57,552 nucleotides of DNA from an uncultured Clostridia bacterium (GCA_944393465.1 CALYAG010000012.1:1-57552), one strand, 5' to 3'. Counted from the stretch's first letter, positions 45,804 to 55,742 are shown. Program-made: numbers and translations. Notes: generated from the letters alone by a model not told the origin.

Positions 45804-46130
45804 ATGCTTAAATTAGATGAAAATAATTTACAAAATTATGAATTTACAATCGATGAAAGTAAATTAAATAATATTTTAGATACAGCAATTGCAAATGATA
45901 GCTCTTTAATAGTTGGTAAATTGCCTATGGATGTGCCTTTATACCAAACTCCTATAAATGAGGCGCAAGTTCAAAATAGCCAAGATGGCACAAACGTTTT
46001 AGCTCTTACTGTAAGAGGAGATTATAATATGTCTATTGCTAAAAATGCTTTTTTTAAAACAATTCGTATGTCTTTAAAGGTTGCATTTTCAACATTTTTC
46101 TTAAATATTGCAAGAATATTTTTAGCGTAA
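45804..46130 (+). CDS. Small protein of unknown function with amphipathic C terminus
   Basis: I do not recognise this 108-residue protein. The first half is acidic (LKLDENNLQNYEFTIDESKL). The last 28 residues are basic and hydrophobic (AFFKTIRMSLKVAFSTFFLN), suggesting a membrane-binding helix without a full membrane span. GAAAGAAGTG precedes the ATG. It is one of two plus-strand protein genes and ends ten bases before a type B repeat. Confidence 0.65.
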   Translation: MLKLDENNLQNYEFTIDESKLNNILDTAIANDSSLIVGKLPMDVPLYQTPINEAQVQNSQDGTNVLALTVRGDYNMSIAKNAFFKTIRMSLKVAFSTFFLNIARIFLA

Positions 46131-46139
46131 ATTTTGTGC

Positions 46140-46192
46140 GAAAAGAACCGTCCAAACTATTAGTTGTCAGTTGGGACGGTTCTTTTTGACAC
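46140..46192. repeat. Type B intergenic repeat acting as terminator
   Basis: AAAAGAACCGTCC pairs with GGGACGGTTCTTTTT, lying between two convergent genes. The end T run makes it an intrinsic-terminator shape on the plus strand. Confidence 0.85.
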
Positions 46193-46219
46193 TCTTCATT
46201 TTGGGAAGTTCTCTTAACA

Positions 46220-47302
46220 TTATTGAAAATTAAACAGAGATTTTATTTTATTAAATAATCTCGTTATTCTTCCACCATAAACCACAGTCAAAGCCATTTT
46301 GCTTTTTTGTTCATGAATTTTTATTAATTTTTTATCAAGTTTGTTCATAAAACCAGACTTATACATGTCGCAATTACTATAATACTGGTCATTAACTTCT
46401 ACTCTTCCAGTTAACTGTATGTAATTTTCTAATTTTGTTGAAAGATTTTGTACATCATCTTCTGTTTGCAATAACTTATATTGTTTTTCAAAATATGTCC
46501 TCATTATTAAGTCTTGAATTTCTATATACAGACTTTTTAATTCTTCTGTTTCATTTTTTGCAAAATTACTTTTATTCAAGTTATTTCTTGCAGTATTTCT
46601 TAAATTATCTTTTATAGAATTATTTTTGACATTGAAATTTATTATTTCATCAAATAAATTTATTATATCTTGTGCATTTTCTTCAAATGTATTGAAAAAT
46701 ATGTTTACAAATTGGTTATCATTTAAAACAATTGCTTTTACTAACTCATCTTCACCTATTAAGAAAACTATTTGCTCTATTAAATTAGTAAGTACTGGGT
46801 AATAATTGGGGCTAATTGTTCTTAACATTATTCCATTAATATTTATAGTTTGTTCTACATTATTTAATGATTTTGCAGATATGTATTGCACTGCACCTTC
46901 ATTTATACCAAGTCCGTGCAAAGACAACTCATTAAAATTGCAAAGTCCTATTTTATTTAGTTTATCGTTCTTTTTTCGCACATCTTGCATGAAATGTATT
47001 ATTTCATGAAGCATTGAATCTGTTATATTTTTTATTTCTATACTTTCATCAAAATAAATCTTGTGATTTTCGTATATGTAATTTATTTTTGGTAAGTTTT
47101 CGTTTATTTGTGCATAAAACATATTGGCATTTTGTATTTTGTTTAAAATATTTGCTTGTTCATTTTTTAAAATAGGAAAAGCCATAGTTAAAGAAGTTGT
47201 TACATTATTTGCAACAAGATTTTTTTGTTCTTTTGTAAATTCTTTCGTTTCTTTAATTCCCAGCTTTTTAAGCTTTTTTTCTATTTTCAAAACAAGTGCC
47301 AA
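46220..47302 (-). CDS. Putative zinc metallopeptidase of unknown family
   Basis: The 360-residue protein has no signal peptide. It contains an HExxH motif, His99-Glu100-xx-His103 (MLHEIIHFMQD), followed 32 residues later by Glu135 in INEGAVQYI. That is a plausible third zinc ligand as in gluzincins. The C-terminal half is helical and Asn/Glu-rich, ending in a basic segment. I cannot name the family. The start is a TTG at 47302 close to AGGGAAAGGA; another TTG at 47290 is possible. A promoter is visible at 47392-47420. Confidence 0.65.
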   Translation of the reverse strand: MALVLKIEKKLKKLGIKETKEFTKEQKNLVANNVTTSLTMAFPILKNEQANILNKIQNANMFYAQINENLPKINYIYENHKIYFDESIEIKNITDSMLHEIIHFMQDVRKKNDKLNKIGLCNFNELSLHGLGINEGAVQYISAKSLNNVEQTININGIMLRTISPNYYPVLTNLIEQIVFLIGEDELVKAIVLNDNQFVNIFFNTFEENAQDIINLFDEIINFNVKNNSIKDNLRNTARNNLNKSNFAKNETEELKSLYIEIQDLIMRTYFEKQYKLLQTEDDVQNLSTKLENYIQLTGRVEVNDQYYSNCDMYKSGFMNKLDKKLIKIHEQKSKMALTVVYGGRITRLFNKIKSLFNFQ

Positions 47303-47391
47303 TCCTTTCCCTATTTGATAAAAGCTACACGTATTATGAAAGTATTTTTGACTAAAATTCTTAAATTTTGTGCTTTTCTAATTCTTTTTTA

Positions 47392-47420
47392 TTATATTAT
47401 AGTAAATAAACAAATTCAAG
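47392..47420 (-). promoter_or_regulatory. Promoter of the putative metallopeptidase
   Basis: TTGAAT and a perfect TATAAT are separated by 17 bases on the minus strand, about 90 bases before the start codon. The rest of the 47303-47600 gap holds a CGAGC/GCTCG hairpin near 47483 and the terminator below. Confidence 0.65.
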
Positions 47421-47557
47421 ATTTTTTAAATTAAATCTTAAATCATTTATTTGGCCCAAAAGCTGTTTTACAAAATGCCACGAGCTTTGCTCGGGCTGCA
47501 TAAAGTAACTTTAACTTGAAATATAGGCAAAATCTTCACTCTTTCCTATATTATAAA

Positions 47558-47596
47558 AACCCAAAAGAGCTTCAATTTGAAGCTCTTTTGGGTTTA
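47558..47596 (-). terminator. Terminator of the DUF11/VWA surface protein gene
   Basis: A near-perfect hairpin (AAACCCAAAAGAGCTTCAA paired with its complement) starts four bases after the stop codon and is followed by TTTTTA on the minus strand. Confidence 0.93.
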
Positions 47597-47600
47597 GTTA

Positions 47601-50600
47601 TTAGTTTCTTGGAATATAATATTTGATAGAAATTTCAGTAGATAATTTTACATTATCGTTATTTTGTAAAAATACATTTGCATTCCATGTAATAGTTCTT
47701 CCATCTCTACTAATTGATAAGCCATAGTTTTCTAATTGTTCACTATTAGTACAAGTAAATAATGTCTTTGTCTCACCATTTTCTATATATGTAGCAACTA
47801 TAGGTGTAGTTTCAGAAACTTTTATTCTATCACTTGCTGGTTCAAATGTTAGAATACCATTTTCTGTTTTATCACGTTTTATTTTTGTAGCATCTTCTAA
47901 TACATTATTAAACTCATCCAATAAATCTTCTGAATTAGTTGCAGTGTAGCATTTGTTATTTGTAGACATAGCTTTTAATGCATCTGAATCAAATGATGTA
48001 CCATCTCCAAATCCTATGCAGTATACCTCATCTACTTTATTTTTTAATTGTGACAATTGCCAACCATAACTAAAATCATTAAATACACCATCTGCCAATA
48101 CAATTACGATATTTTTCTTTGTATTACTTATATATTTGCTAGAATTGTTATTAATTAATTCAAATGCTGGATTAATATATGTGCTAAATCCTTCTTTTCT
48201 AGAACTTATTGTTATATTACTTACTGCTTCTTTTAATTCTTCATTAGAATTAGCATTAGTTCCAACAAGTCTAGCTCCATAATTGATAGGTAATTCGATA
48301 TAATGATAATATTTATTGTCCGTAGCCATTATCGTATCTTTAGATACGATATATTCCTGACCATTAATTTCAACATAGTTATATCCTCTGCCTTTCTTTA
48401 TGTCCTCATCTCGTACTAAGGTATATGATTTATTCTTCCTATCATCCGTTGTAGTTCCTTTTCCAGCTTGATTAAATGTAATTACTTTCATTTCAGTATT
48501 TGGATTTTTTTCCGATTGATTATCTATAAATTTTATTATAGCATCTTTAGCATTATATAATCTAGTTTTACTCTCATCATCAGGAGCTACATAATATGAA
48601 CCATTATTCTTATAATTTTTACCAGAAATAGTATAATTCATACTACTTGAATTATCAAGTATAAATATTATATTTAAGTCACTACCTTTTTGGCCTTCTT
48701 TAAATTCAGTATATTCTACATTTATTTCATTAACTTTTGTAAAAGCTGTAGATTCTTTGTTATATTTTTCTATTTTAGCAGTATTGTTTATTACTTTTCC
48801 AAATGAATTGTTTGGTGTTTTAGCTTCAAATGTAATTGTTGTAGTTCCGTGAGCTTTAACTATTACATTCCATGTCAATTTATTATTTATGTTTGATGTA
48901 GGAGCTATATTAGATGAACCTTCAACATAAGTTGTTCCTAATAATTCATCTGAAACTGTCACCTCTTTATCTGCATTTCCATCATTTGATACTACAATAT
49001 GATATGTTATATTATCTCCTGAATTTACGGTTTTATCAGCTGTTTTAGAAATTTCTATTTTAGGTTCTACTACTGTAATTGTAGAAGTACTTGTTGTTTC
49101 GCCATCAACCTTTACACCATTTGTAATTTGTTTTTCACCTTCTACTTCATCTACAGTTGCTGTAATAGTAATAGTACGTTCTTCACCTTTTGCCAAGTTA
49201 TTAACATTCCATGTTAATGTATTGCTTGTTTCGTTTGGTGTTGTTATTGTGTCATTTTCTCCAATTGTTGTCGCACTATATGTCTTATATGTTAAACCTT
49301 CTGGAATTTCATCTGTAATTACTGCGTTTCCTGTAACATTTCCATTATTCTTTACTGTAATTGTATATGTTACTTCATCGCCCTCTTGAAGTTCTTTACC
49401 CTTAGAGTCGTTTGTTTTTGTTGCTGTAATTACTGGTGTTTCATAGTATACCTTTATAACATTTTCACCATTTGTAATTGTTAAAGGTACTGTTTCAACT
49501 TTTACAAATTTATAGTCATCTTTTTCTTTTAAATTGTACTCTTCAATAGTTGTTCCTACTGGAATATTACAATAGTAATCTGTTGCTTGATCATCTATTA
49601 TATTATTGTAATAATGTTCTACTCTATAATCTGCAACTACTGTTGTAGTAACTGTATTTGTATCTACATCATTTACTTGTGCAGTATTTTTAATTTGAGC
49701 TCCACTTACTACTTTAACATCAAATGAAATTGTTTGAACAGGTTGAGTCTTTGTAAATGTAACTTTTATGCCGCCTTGTTCATTGTTTCCTTCAATATCA
49801 GCTTGTGTTAGAGCTGGTTTTTCAGTATCATTTATTTTTATGCTTCCGGCCATAAATAATGTTCCTGTTGGAATTTCATCTTTTACTATTGCTGTTCCAA
49901 ATACATTATCTGTTGAAGTATTTGTTAATGTAATAGTATAAGTAATTATGTCTCCAACTTTTACTTGATTATTTGCATTTTCTTTTATTGTTTCGTCTGC
50001 ATTTTTGATTGTTGCTGATTTTTCTGCTGTTATTATAGGGTCTACAACTGGGTCTGTTTGGTCTTCTTTATCTTCTTCATTATCTTTTACATATGCTGTA
50101 TTAGATATTGAACCTTTTGCTCCTTCATTTACTTTTACTGTAAATGTAATTGTTGCTGTTCCTGCTGTTTCTCCTACTTTTGCTGGTACTGTTAATGTTA
50201 CGCCATCATTTTCCAAAGTATCTTTGCTTATTGTAGCATCTACCAAATTAGCATCATTAACTTTTATATCACCTTGTAATGTTACCTTTTCATCGTCTAT
50301 TGGATCTCTTACTATTACTGTGCCTTCTGCTGAACCAGTATTTGTTGCAGTAATTGTGTAAGTAATTGTATCGCCTGCTACTACTGCTGAATTATTTTCA
50401 GTTCTGTCAGATGTTTTTACTACAGTAATATTTGAATTTTGATATGTTGTTTCTGTTGTTTCTGTTGGAGTATCATTTACATATGCTTTATTTTTTATTA
50501 TGTAACCGTCTGCTAATTCTGTTGAATCATTTGTACCAGTTACAGTTACTTCAAATGTTACTGTTACTTCTCCATTTTCTGGAACATCAACTGTTAATCC

Positions 50601-53270
50601 TTCGCCAAAGAATTTTGATACTTCTTCAGTATTTTGAGCTTCTTCACCAACTTTTAATGTGTTTTCTTTATATAATGTTCCTGTTGGTACTGTGTCTTTT
50701 ACAATTGCTTTTCCTTCTACTGAACCTGTATTTTTTACTGTTATTGTGTATTTGATTGTATCTCCTACTTTTGCAGTTGTTAAGCCTGCTGTTTCATTTA
50801 CTTCTGCTGTTTTGCTTGTTTCTATTATTGGTGTTTCTACTTCTGGCTCTTCTTCGTCTCCTGTTTCTTTATCATTTACTGTTGCTTTATTTACTATTGA
50901 GCCTTTTGCTGTTTCATCTACTACTACTGTAAATGTAACTTTAGCCTCTTCATCTACTGCTAATTCTACTGGTATTCCATTACTATTTTCTGATAATAGT
51001 CCTGTATCATATTCTTCAACTATTTCATTATTTTTGATTACTTTTACATTACTGTTTTCTTTGAAGTGTACTCCTGATTGTAATGTATCTTTTACTATTG
51101 CTGTTCCTGCTGCTGAACCTGTATTCTTTACTGTTATTGTATACTCTAGGTCTTCTCCTACTTTTACTGAATCTTTATTAGCTGTCTTTGTTGCATCAAA
51201 TACTGCTTCTTTGTATGTTGTTTCAGTCTCGTTTGTTGGCTCGCCGTTTACATTTGCAACATTTTTAATTATTGTATTGTTTTCCAGATTTCCAACTGTT
51301 ACTTGGAATGATACTACTGTTTCTCCTGGAGCAACGCCTATTTCTAGTCCTTCTCCAAAGAATTTTGCAACTTCTTCTGCAGTTTGTACTTCAGCATTTT
51401 CGCCTTCACCTATCTTTAACGAACCTTCATTATATAATGTTCCTGTTGGTACTGCGTCTTTTACAATAGCTTTTCCTGCTACACTTCCTGTATTTGTTAC
51501 TTTAATTCTATAAGTAATTACATCGCCTTTTTTAACTGTTGTTCCTTCTGCTGCTTCTGTTCCATTTACTTCTGCTGTTTTTTCGGTAACTATTACAGGT
51601 GTTTCTACAGAAGGATTTTCTTCGTCTGTTGGTGTTCCATCATCAATAGTTGCAGTATTTTTTATAGAACCTTCTGCACTTTCATTTACTGTTACTGTAA
51701 ATGTAACTGTTACAGTGTCTCCTGCTGGTACTATAACATCAATTCCATTATTTAATTCTTCTTCAGAATATGTCTTTCCTTCTTGATTGCTTACAGTTAC
51801 GCAATTATCACTGTTTACCATTGTTGTGCCTATTGGGCTACTATCTACAACTTTTACTTCTCCATCAACAATTCCACTGTTTGTTAATGTAATTGTGTAT
51901 GTTAATGTTTCACCAACTTTTACAGAATTTTTGTCTGTAGATTTTGTAGCTGAAATAACTGGATAATGTGCTTCTGTTTCAGTTTCTGGAGTTTCTTTAT
52001 TTCCTACAACTGCTACATTCTTAATTATTTTGTTTTCACCGTCAAATACGTCAACCTTTACATCAAATGTAAATGTTTTTGTTTCTCCTGCTTTTAATGT
52101 AACATTGTTCCAAGAAATTTCTCTTCCATTAACATTGCTTCCTTCTGTTGTAACTTTTTCTAAAGTAGTTCCTTCTGGTACAGTGTCTTTTACTGATGTA
52201 ATTGCGTCAACGTTACTTTTATTTGTTACTGTAATTGTATATGAAATTATTGAACCATTTCTAACAATTTCATCTTTAGATGTAGCAACTTTGTTAGCTT
52301 CAATTACTGGGTTTACAGTTTCTGGTGTATCTTTACCATCAACAACTGCTGCATTTCTTATTTCTCCGTTTTCTGCTGTTACAACAACTGTAAATGATAC
52401 TGCTACAGTTTCTCCTGCTGGTACATTTACATCAATACCTCTTGCTAAATCTGCATCTGTTAATTCACTATTTAAAGCGCCATTAATAGCAATACTTCCC
52501 TCAGCAAAGCTTGTGCCTTCTGGTATAGTATCTTTAACTGTTACATTATTTGCATCAACTGTTTCACTTGTGTTTGTTACAGTAATGTTATATGTAATTT
52601 TGCTACCTGTCTGCACACTGTTGTCTTCAGCATTTACAGAATTAATTTCTGCTGTTTTGTTTAATTCTAATGTTGGTTTTACAACATCTATTTTTGCTGA
52701 AACATTATCTCTTAAAAGATTTGCATTCATCCAGCCTACTTTTAGAGATTCACTTACTAATATTTGTCTGCCTGTTTCTATGTAATCTGTTTGTGTATAT
52801 TCTTCATTTGGAAGCTCTTCATCATTGCTTTCACTTGAAGAATTTTCGTTTGAATTTGCATCATTGTTTGAATTGTTATTTGATGCATTATTACTTGAAC
52901 CATTGTTTGATCCATTATTTGAACTATTGTTATTGCTACTAGAACTATTTGTTCCAGCGTTTGAGCCATTATTTGATGTATTTTCATTATTGTTTGACTC
53001 GCTATTTGTTTCATCACTTGATGAATTAGCATCTGAGCCATTTTCTGTAGTATTTGTTTCTTCTAATGTTTCATTATTTTCTTCTGAAACACTATTTTGC
53101 TCTGACATAGTTTCATTATTTATTGTAGTATTTTCACTAGATGTAGCTTCTGTATCAGCGTTACCCTTAAAATAAGAATAAGCACCAATAGAAATACCAG
53201 CAATAAGTATTAAAACTATTACAGTTATAATGGCTATTTTTTTGTTTTGATAGCTCATTTTAGCTTTCAT
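47601..53270 (-). CDS. Giant DUF11-repeat surface protein with C-terminal VWA domain
   Basis: The 1889-residue protein has an N-terminal membrane anchor (about 8-30) and a Ser/Asn-rich low-complexity stalk (about 35-150). About ten DUF11-type beta-sandwich repeats follow (about 170-1440), each with the pattern K-A---VKVGD-ITYTITVTNTG and DT-P-GT. A MucBP/InlB-B-like module (YRVEHYYNNI) lies between repeats eight and nine. A von Willebrand A domain with the MIDAS start FILDNSSSM (about 1485 onward) ends the protein. No LPxTG-like signal is present at the C terminus. Such proteins are extended adhesins, possibly with isopeptide bonds. It is encoded after a sortase and a probable sortase substrate. 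GGGGGA precedes the start at 53270. Confidence 0.9.
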   Translation of the reverse strand: MKAKMSYQNKKIAIITVIVLILIAGISIGAYSYFKGNADTEATSSENTTINNETMSEQNSVSEENNETLEETNTTENGSDANSSSDETNSESNNNENTSNNGSNAGTNSSSSNNNSSNNGSNNGSSNNASNNNSNNDANSNENSSSESNDEELPNEEYTQTDYIETGRQILVSESLKVGWMNANLLRDNVSAKIDVVKPTLELNKTAEINSVNAEDNSVQTGSKITYNITVTNTSETVDANNVTVKDTIPEGTSFAEGSIAINGALNSELTDADLARGIDVNVPAGETVAVSFTVVVTAENGEIRNAAVVDGKDTPETVNPVIEANKVATSKDEIVRNGSIISYTITVTNKSNVDAITSVKDTVPEGTTLEKVTTEGSNVNGREISWNNVTLKAGETKTFTFDVKVDVFDGENKIIKNVAVVGNKETPETETEAHYPVISATKSTDKNSVKVGETLTYTITLTNSGIVDGEVKVVDSSPIGTTMVNSDNCVTVSNQEGKTYSEEELNNGIDVIVPAGDTVTVTFTVTVNESAEGSIKNTATIDDGTPTDEENPSVETPVIVTEKTAEVNGTEAAEGTTVKKGDVITYRIKVTNTGSVAGKAIVKDAVPTGTLYNEGSLKIGEGENAEVQTAEEVAKFFGEGLEIGVAPGETVVSFQVTVGNLENNTIIKNVANVNGEPTNETETTYKEAVFDATKTANKDSVKVGEDLEYTITVKNTGSAAGTAIVKDTLQSGVHFKENSNVKVIKNNEIVEEYDTGLLSENSNGIPVELAVDEEAKVTFTVVVDETAKGSIVNKATVNDKETGDEEEPEVETPIIETSKTAEVNETAGLTTAKVGDTIKYTITVKNTGSVEGKAIVKDTVPTGTLYKENTLKVGEEAQNTEEVSKFFGEGLTVDVPENGEVTVTFEVTVTGTNDSTELADGYIIKNKAYVNDTPTETTETTYQNSNITVVKTSDRTENNSAVVAGDTITYTITATNTGSAEGTVIVRDPIDDEKVTLQGDIKVNDANLVDATISKDTLENDGVTLTVPAKVGETAGTATITFTVKVNEGAKGSISNTAYVKDNEEDKEDQTDPVVDPIITAEKSATIKNADETIKENANNQVKVGDIITYTITLTNTSTDNVFGTAIVKDEIPTGTLFMAGSIKINDTEKPALTQADIEGNNEQGGIKVTFTKTQPVQTISFDVKVVSGAQIKNTAQVNDVDTNTVTTTVVADYRVEHYYNNIIDDQATDYYCNIPVGTTIEEYNLKEKDDYKFVKVETVPLTITNGENVIKVYYETPVITATKTNDSKGKELQEGDEVTYTITVKNNGNVTGNAVITDEIPEGLTYKTYSATTIGENDTITTPNETSNTLTWNVNNLAKGEERTITITATVDEVEGEKQITNGVKVDGETTSTSTITVVEPKIEISKTADKTVNSGDNITYHIVVSNDGNADKEVTVSDELLGTTYVEGSSNIAPTSNINNKLTWNVIVKAHGTTTITFEAKTPNNSFGKVINNTAKIEKYNKESTAFTKVNEINVEYTEFKEGQKGSDLNIIFILDNSSSMNYTISGKNYKNNGSYYVAPDDESKTRLYNAKDAIIKFIDNQSEKNPNTEMKVITFNQAGKGTTTDDRKNKSYTLVRDEDIKKGRGYNYVEINGQEYIVSKDTIMATDNKYYHYIELPINYGARLVGTNANSNEELKEAVSNITISSRKEGFSTYINPAFELINNNSSKYISNTKKNIVIVLADGVFNDFSYGWQLSQLKNKVDEVYCIGFGDGTSFDSDALKAMSTNNKCYTATNSEDLLDEFNNVLEDATKIKRDKTENGILTFEPASDRIKVSETTPIVATYIENGETKTLFTCTNSEQLENYGLSISRDGRTITWNANVFLQNNDNVKLSTEISIKYYIPRN

Positions 53271-53359
53271 TACTTTTTCCCCCATTCTTAATTTTTACAA
53301 TTCTTTGCTTTACTTAAAATACAAATTTTTTTAGTTTAAAGCTCTCTTTGTATTTTTTA

Positions 53360-53947
53360 CTATGCAATTTCTCTTGCTTTTGTTATTAATCTTTTTAAAT
53401 GTCCATTTGTGCAAGTAATTAATGTTATTTCTTTAGTATTTTCATCTACTGCATTTAAGCAACTTACATCATTTGGATCAACAGAATAAATATCAAAAAT
53501 TTCGTATGTAACTGTATTATTGTATAAATCTGTCATTTTGATTTGGTCGCCTACTTTTAATCTTTTAACTTTTCCAAACATAGTTCCATTTAAGTTGTTG
53601 TGACCTGCTACTGTAAAATTGCCAATAGAGTTAATCTCGCCACCTGAAAACTTTGTTATGGAATATTTCATTGTAGTATCATTTGTTTTATTTATAATTG
53701 GATATTTGATATTAATTGAGGGAATTTCTATAATTCCAACAACATCATATCCATTGTACTGTACTTTTGCGGGTTCAATGCTATTAGTACTTGCATTATT
53801 TGAAAATTGTTCTTCTATTTCAGTTACTACCTCTGCTAATTTATTATCATTTTGCTCACTTACAATGTAATTGTATATAATTACTCCTGTTACAACTATT
53901 GCCATAATTATTAGTATAGTTAAAATAATATTAATTACTTTTTTCAT
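53360..53947 (-). CDS. Sortase
   Basis: The 195-residue membrane-anchored transpeptidase has a membrane segment at about 5-28. The catalytic triad is visible: His116 (TVAGHNN), Cys179 (TLITCTNGH) and probably Arg186 (KRLITKA). Sortases cut LPxTG-like signals and join proteins to the wall or to pilins. The class is uncertain; its small size and TLxTC motif fit class D or E. It lies between the DUF11 protein gene and a gene whose product ends in an LPVTF-containing sorting-like signal. AGAGGTG precedes the start. Confidence 0.93.
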   Translation of the reverse strand: MKKVINIILTILIIMAIVVTGVIIYNYIVSEQNDNKLAEVVTEIEEQFSNNASTNSIEPAKVQYNGYDVVGIIEIPSINIKYPIINKTNDTTMKYSITKFSGGEINSIGNFTVAGHNNLNGTMFGKVKRLKVGDQIKMTDLYNNTVTYEIFDIYSVDPNDVSCLNAVDENTKEITLITCTNGHLKRLITKAREIA

Positions 53948-53962
53948 AGTAAAGCACCTCTA

Positions 53963-54955
53963 TTATTTATTATCTGTTTTAGATAATTTCTTTTTAACTA
54001 TTAATAAGACAACTATTGCAACAATAATTACACCTAAAACTATTAGTAAAGTTATAGTTATATCAAATGTTACAGGTAGTTTAACTGTTGTTTTTTGTTC
54101 AATTACTTCTGGTACATATTCTTGACCAACTTCTCTAGTACAAGTCATAAATTGAACATCAACAATTTCGTTTCCTTCTGCATCTGTACCTTTAAGCCAA
54201 ACAACATATTCTTCACCTTTTGCTGAATCTTCTGGCTCATAAATTGTGTTGTTTGTAACTTCTTGCCATTGTGTTGGAATTAATTCGTTATATAATGTAT
54301 AGAATTCATCAAGTTTTTTAATGTTTTCATAAGAATTAAAATCGTCTGTTATTTTTGCAATATCTTTAGACATAGATATAAAGTTTGCTATTTCACTATT
54401 GTCATCTTTTCTAACTATTGCATACTCATATGTATAGCCCTCTTCAGGATTAATTTGAATACTATCAACTGTTGTTGTATATTCTACTCCATCAACGGTT
54501 TCTACATTTGGATCTTGTGTTCCTAATGTAACACTAATTCTTTTTGTAGTATTTGCAACAAAGTCAAGTTCTTCTTGTGTAATAGCTTTGCTTAAGTCTA
54601 TTTCAATTGCATTTGAAATAGTATTATTTGATGATTCAACCCACATATATGCTGTGTTTGAATCTAAAAAATAAGAGCTATAAATTTCATCATCTACATA
54701 TGCAACATACTTGCCATCTTCATCTTGTAGTGAATTAATAAAATTTAGCTCTGTTTCTTCAATATTTTTATCTTTAGCATAAGCGAATTTAAAACTTTCG
54801 TTAGTAAATTCATCTTCATAAATTAAGTATTCATTCTCTGATGTTTGAATAATTGTAGTGTTTTGATCTGCGGCTAGTACTGGGAATTGTAATAATAACA
54901 TAATTGCTATTACTAAAATTGCTAAGGCCGCATTTTTGCTTAATAGCCTTTTCAT
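53963..54955 (-). CDS. Secreted protein with sorting-signal-like C terminus
   Basis: The 330-residue protein has an N-terminal signal peptide (about 1-28, ending near PVLAAD). Its acidic extracellular region has no domain I recognise. The C terminus has LPVTF (about 291-295), then a hydrophobic segment and a KKKLSKTDNK tail. This is the layout of an LPxTG sorting signal, except that the Gly is Phe. With a sortase gene 15 bases downstream, it is the likely substrate, possibly with changed specificity; a simple membrane-anchored protein is the alternative. AGGGGG precedes the start. Confidence 0.75.
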   Translation of the reverse strand: MKRLLSKNAALAILVIAIMLLLQFPVLAADQNTTIIQTSENEYLIYEDEFTNESFKFAYAKDKNIEETELNFINSLQDEDGKYVAYVDDEIYSSYFLDSNTAYMWVESSNNTISNAIEIDLSKAITQEELDFVANTTKRISVTLGTQDPNVETVDGVEYTTTVDSIQINPEEGYTYEYAIVRKDDNSEIANFISMSKDIAKITDDFNSYENIKKLDEFYTLYNELIPTQWQEVTNNTIYEPEDSAKGEEYVVWLKGTDAEGNEIVDVQFMTCTREVGQEYVPEVIEQKTTVKLPVTFDITITLLIVLGVIIVAIVVLLIVKKKLSKTDNK

Positions 54956-55000
54956 ATTAGACCCCCTATTCTTTATAAATTACGCCACCATTATATAATA

Positions 55001-55057
55001 AAAAAATGCATTTGTAAATAATTTTTACTTATTTTACAGTTTACAAATGCATTTTTT
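55001..55057. terminator. Long bidirectional hairpin after the multi-pass membrane protein gene
   Basis: An 18-base arm (AAAAAATGCATTTGTAAA) pairs with TTTACAAATGCATTTTTT. It follows the stop codon of the gene at 55106 and precedes the surface-protein operon on the same strand. Confidence 0.88.
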
Positions 55058-55105
55058 GTTATTTTTATAATTGTTTTACATAATTTGTTACGTTTTTGTA
55101 AGTTT

Positions 55106-55669
55106 TTACATATGAAATTTTCTTTTAATTGCCTCGCCTAAATCTTTTGCAGATAATATAATTGTTATTACAAGATTTAATATTGAAATACCTATTGCAA
55201 TAATGCTCATTATTGGCTTTGTTACTACTCTTTCACCTATTAATATGGCAGGTAAAACGCTAAAAATTAATATAAAAAGTTGATATATGGCATATCTTAA
55301 ATATTTTTTATGGCTAACTATTGTTAGTATTAGCATTGCAGTATTTGCCACAATTAAAATTATAGGTATTGCTATGCTAAGCGACCAACCTTTAAAGCCT
55401 AGTCTATAATCTATAAATACTGTCAAAAGCGAAACTGCAATTGTTTGAACTAATACGTGCCCAGCAATATTTACATTTATATTTATTGAATATAAAACTA
55501 TAACCCATATATAAACTATTCCTCCATTTGCTAAAGCAGCCCATGGGATATTGGGAGTTGTAAGTTTATTTATAATAGTTAAAATTATTGCTACTGCAAT
55601 TGATATGGCAAGCATTATTTTAGTTATTATCTCGCTTTTATTTGCATTAATCTTTTTTGGATATATCAT
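55106..55669 (-). CDS. Six-helix membrane protein, DUF6320-like
   Basis: The 187-residue protein has about six membrane segments and starts MIYPKKINANKS. Segments such as PNIPWAALANGGIVYIW and FIDYRLGFKGWSLSIAIP recall the membrane part of DUF6320 proteins; this is from memory and not firm. The zinc ribbon seen in some of these is missing. Function unknown. It has its own terminator, so it is separate from the sortase locus. Confidence 0.65.
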   Translation of the reverse strand: MIYPKKINANKSEIITKIMLAISIAVAIILTIINKLTTPNIPWAALANGGIVYIWVIVLYSININVNIAGHVLVQTIAVSLLTVFIDYRLGFKGWSLSIAIPIILIVANTAMLILTIVSHKKYLRYAIYQLFILIFSVLPAILIGERVVTKPIMSIIAIGISILNLVITIILSAKDLGEAIKRKFHM

Positions 55670-55742
55670 CTAAAACACCATTACTTTCTTTTATTTGACT
55701 TTACTTTAGATGACCCAATTATATATATATCAATTTTGTATG

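Noticed and set aside
50005..52785. Plus-strand open frames opposite the DUF11 protein gene
   Set aside because: Val/Ser/Thr-rich mirror translations of the repeats, with no start signals; shadows.
47601..53270. LPxTG-type wall anchor at the C terminus of the DUF11/VWA protein
   Set aside because: The protein ends shortly after a beta-rich segment (STEISIKYYIPRN) with no LPxTG, hydrophobic segment or basic tail.
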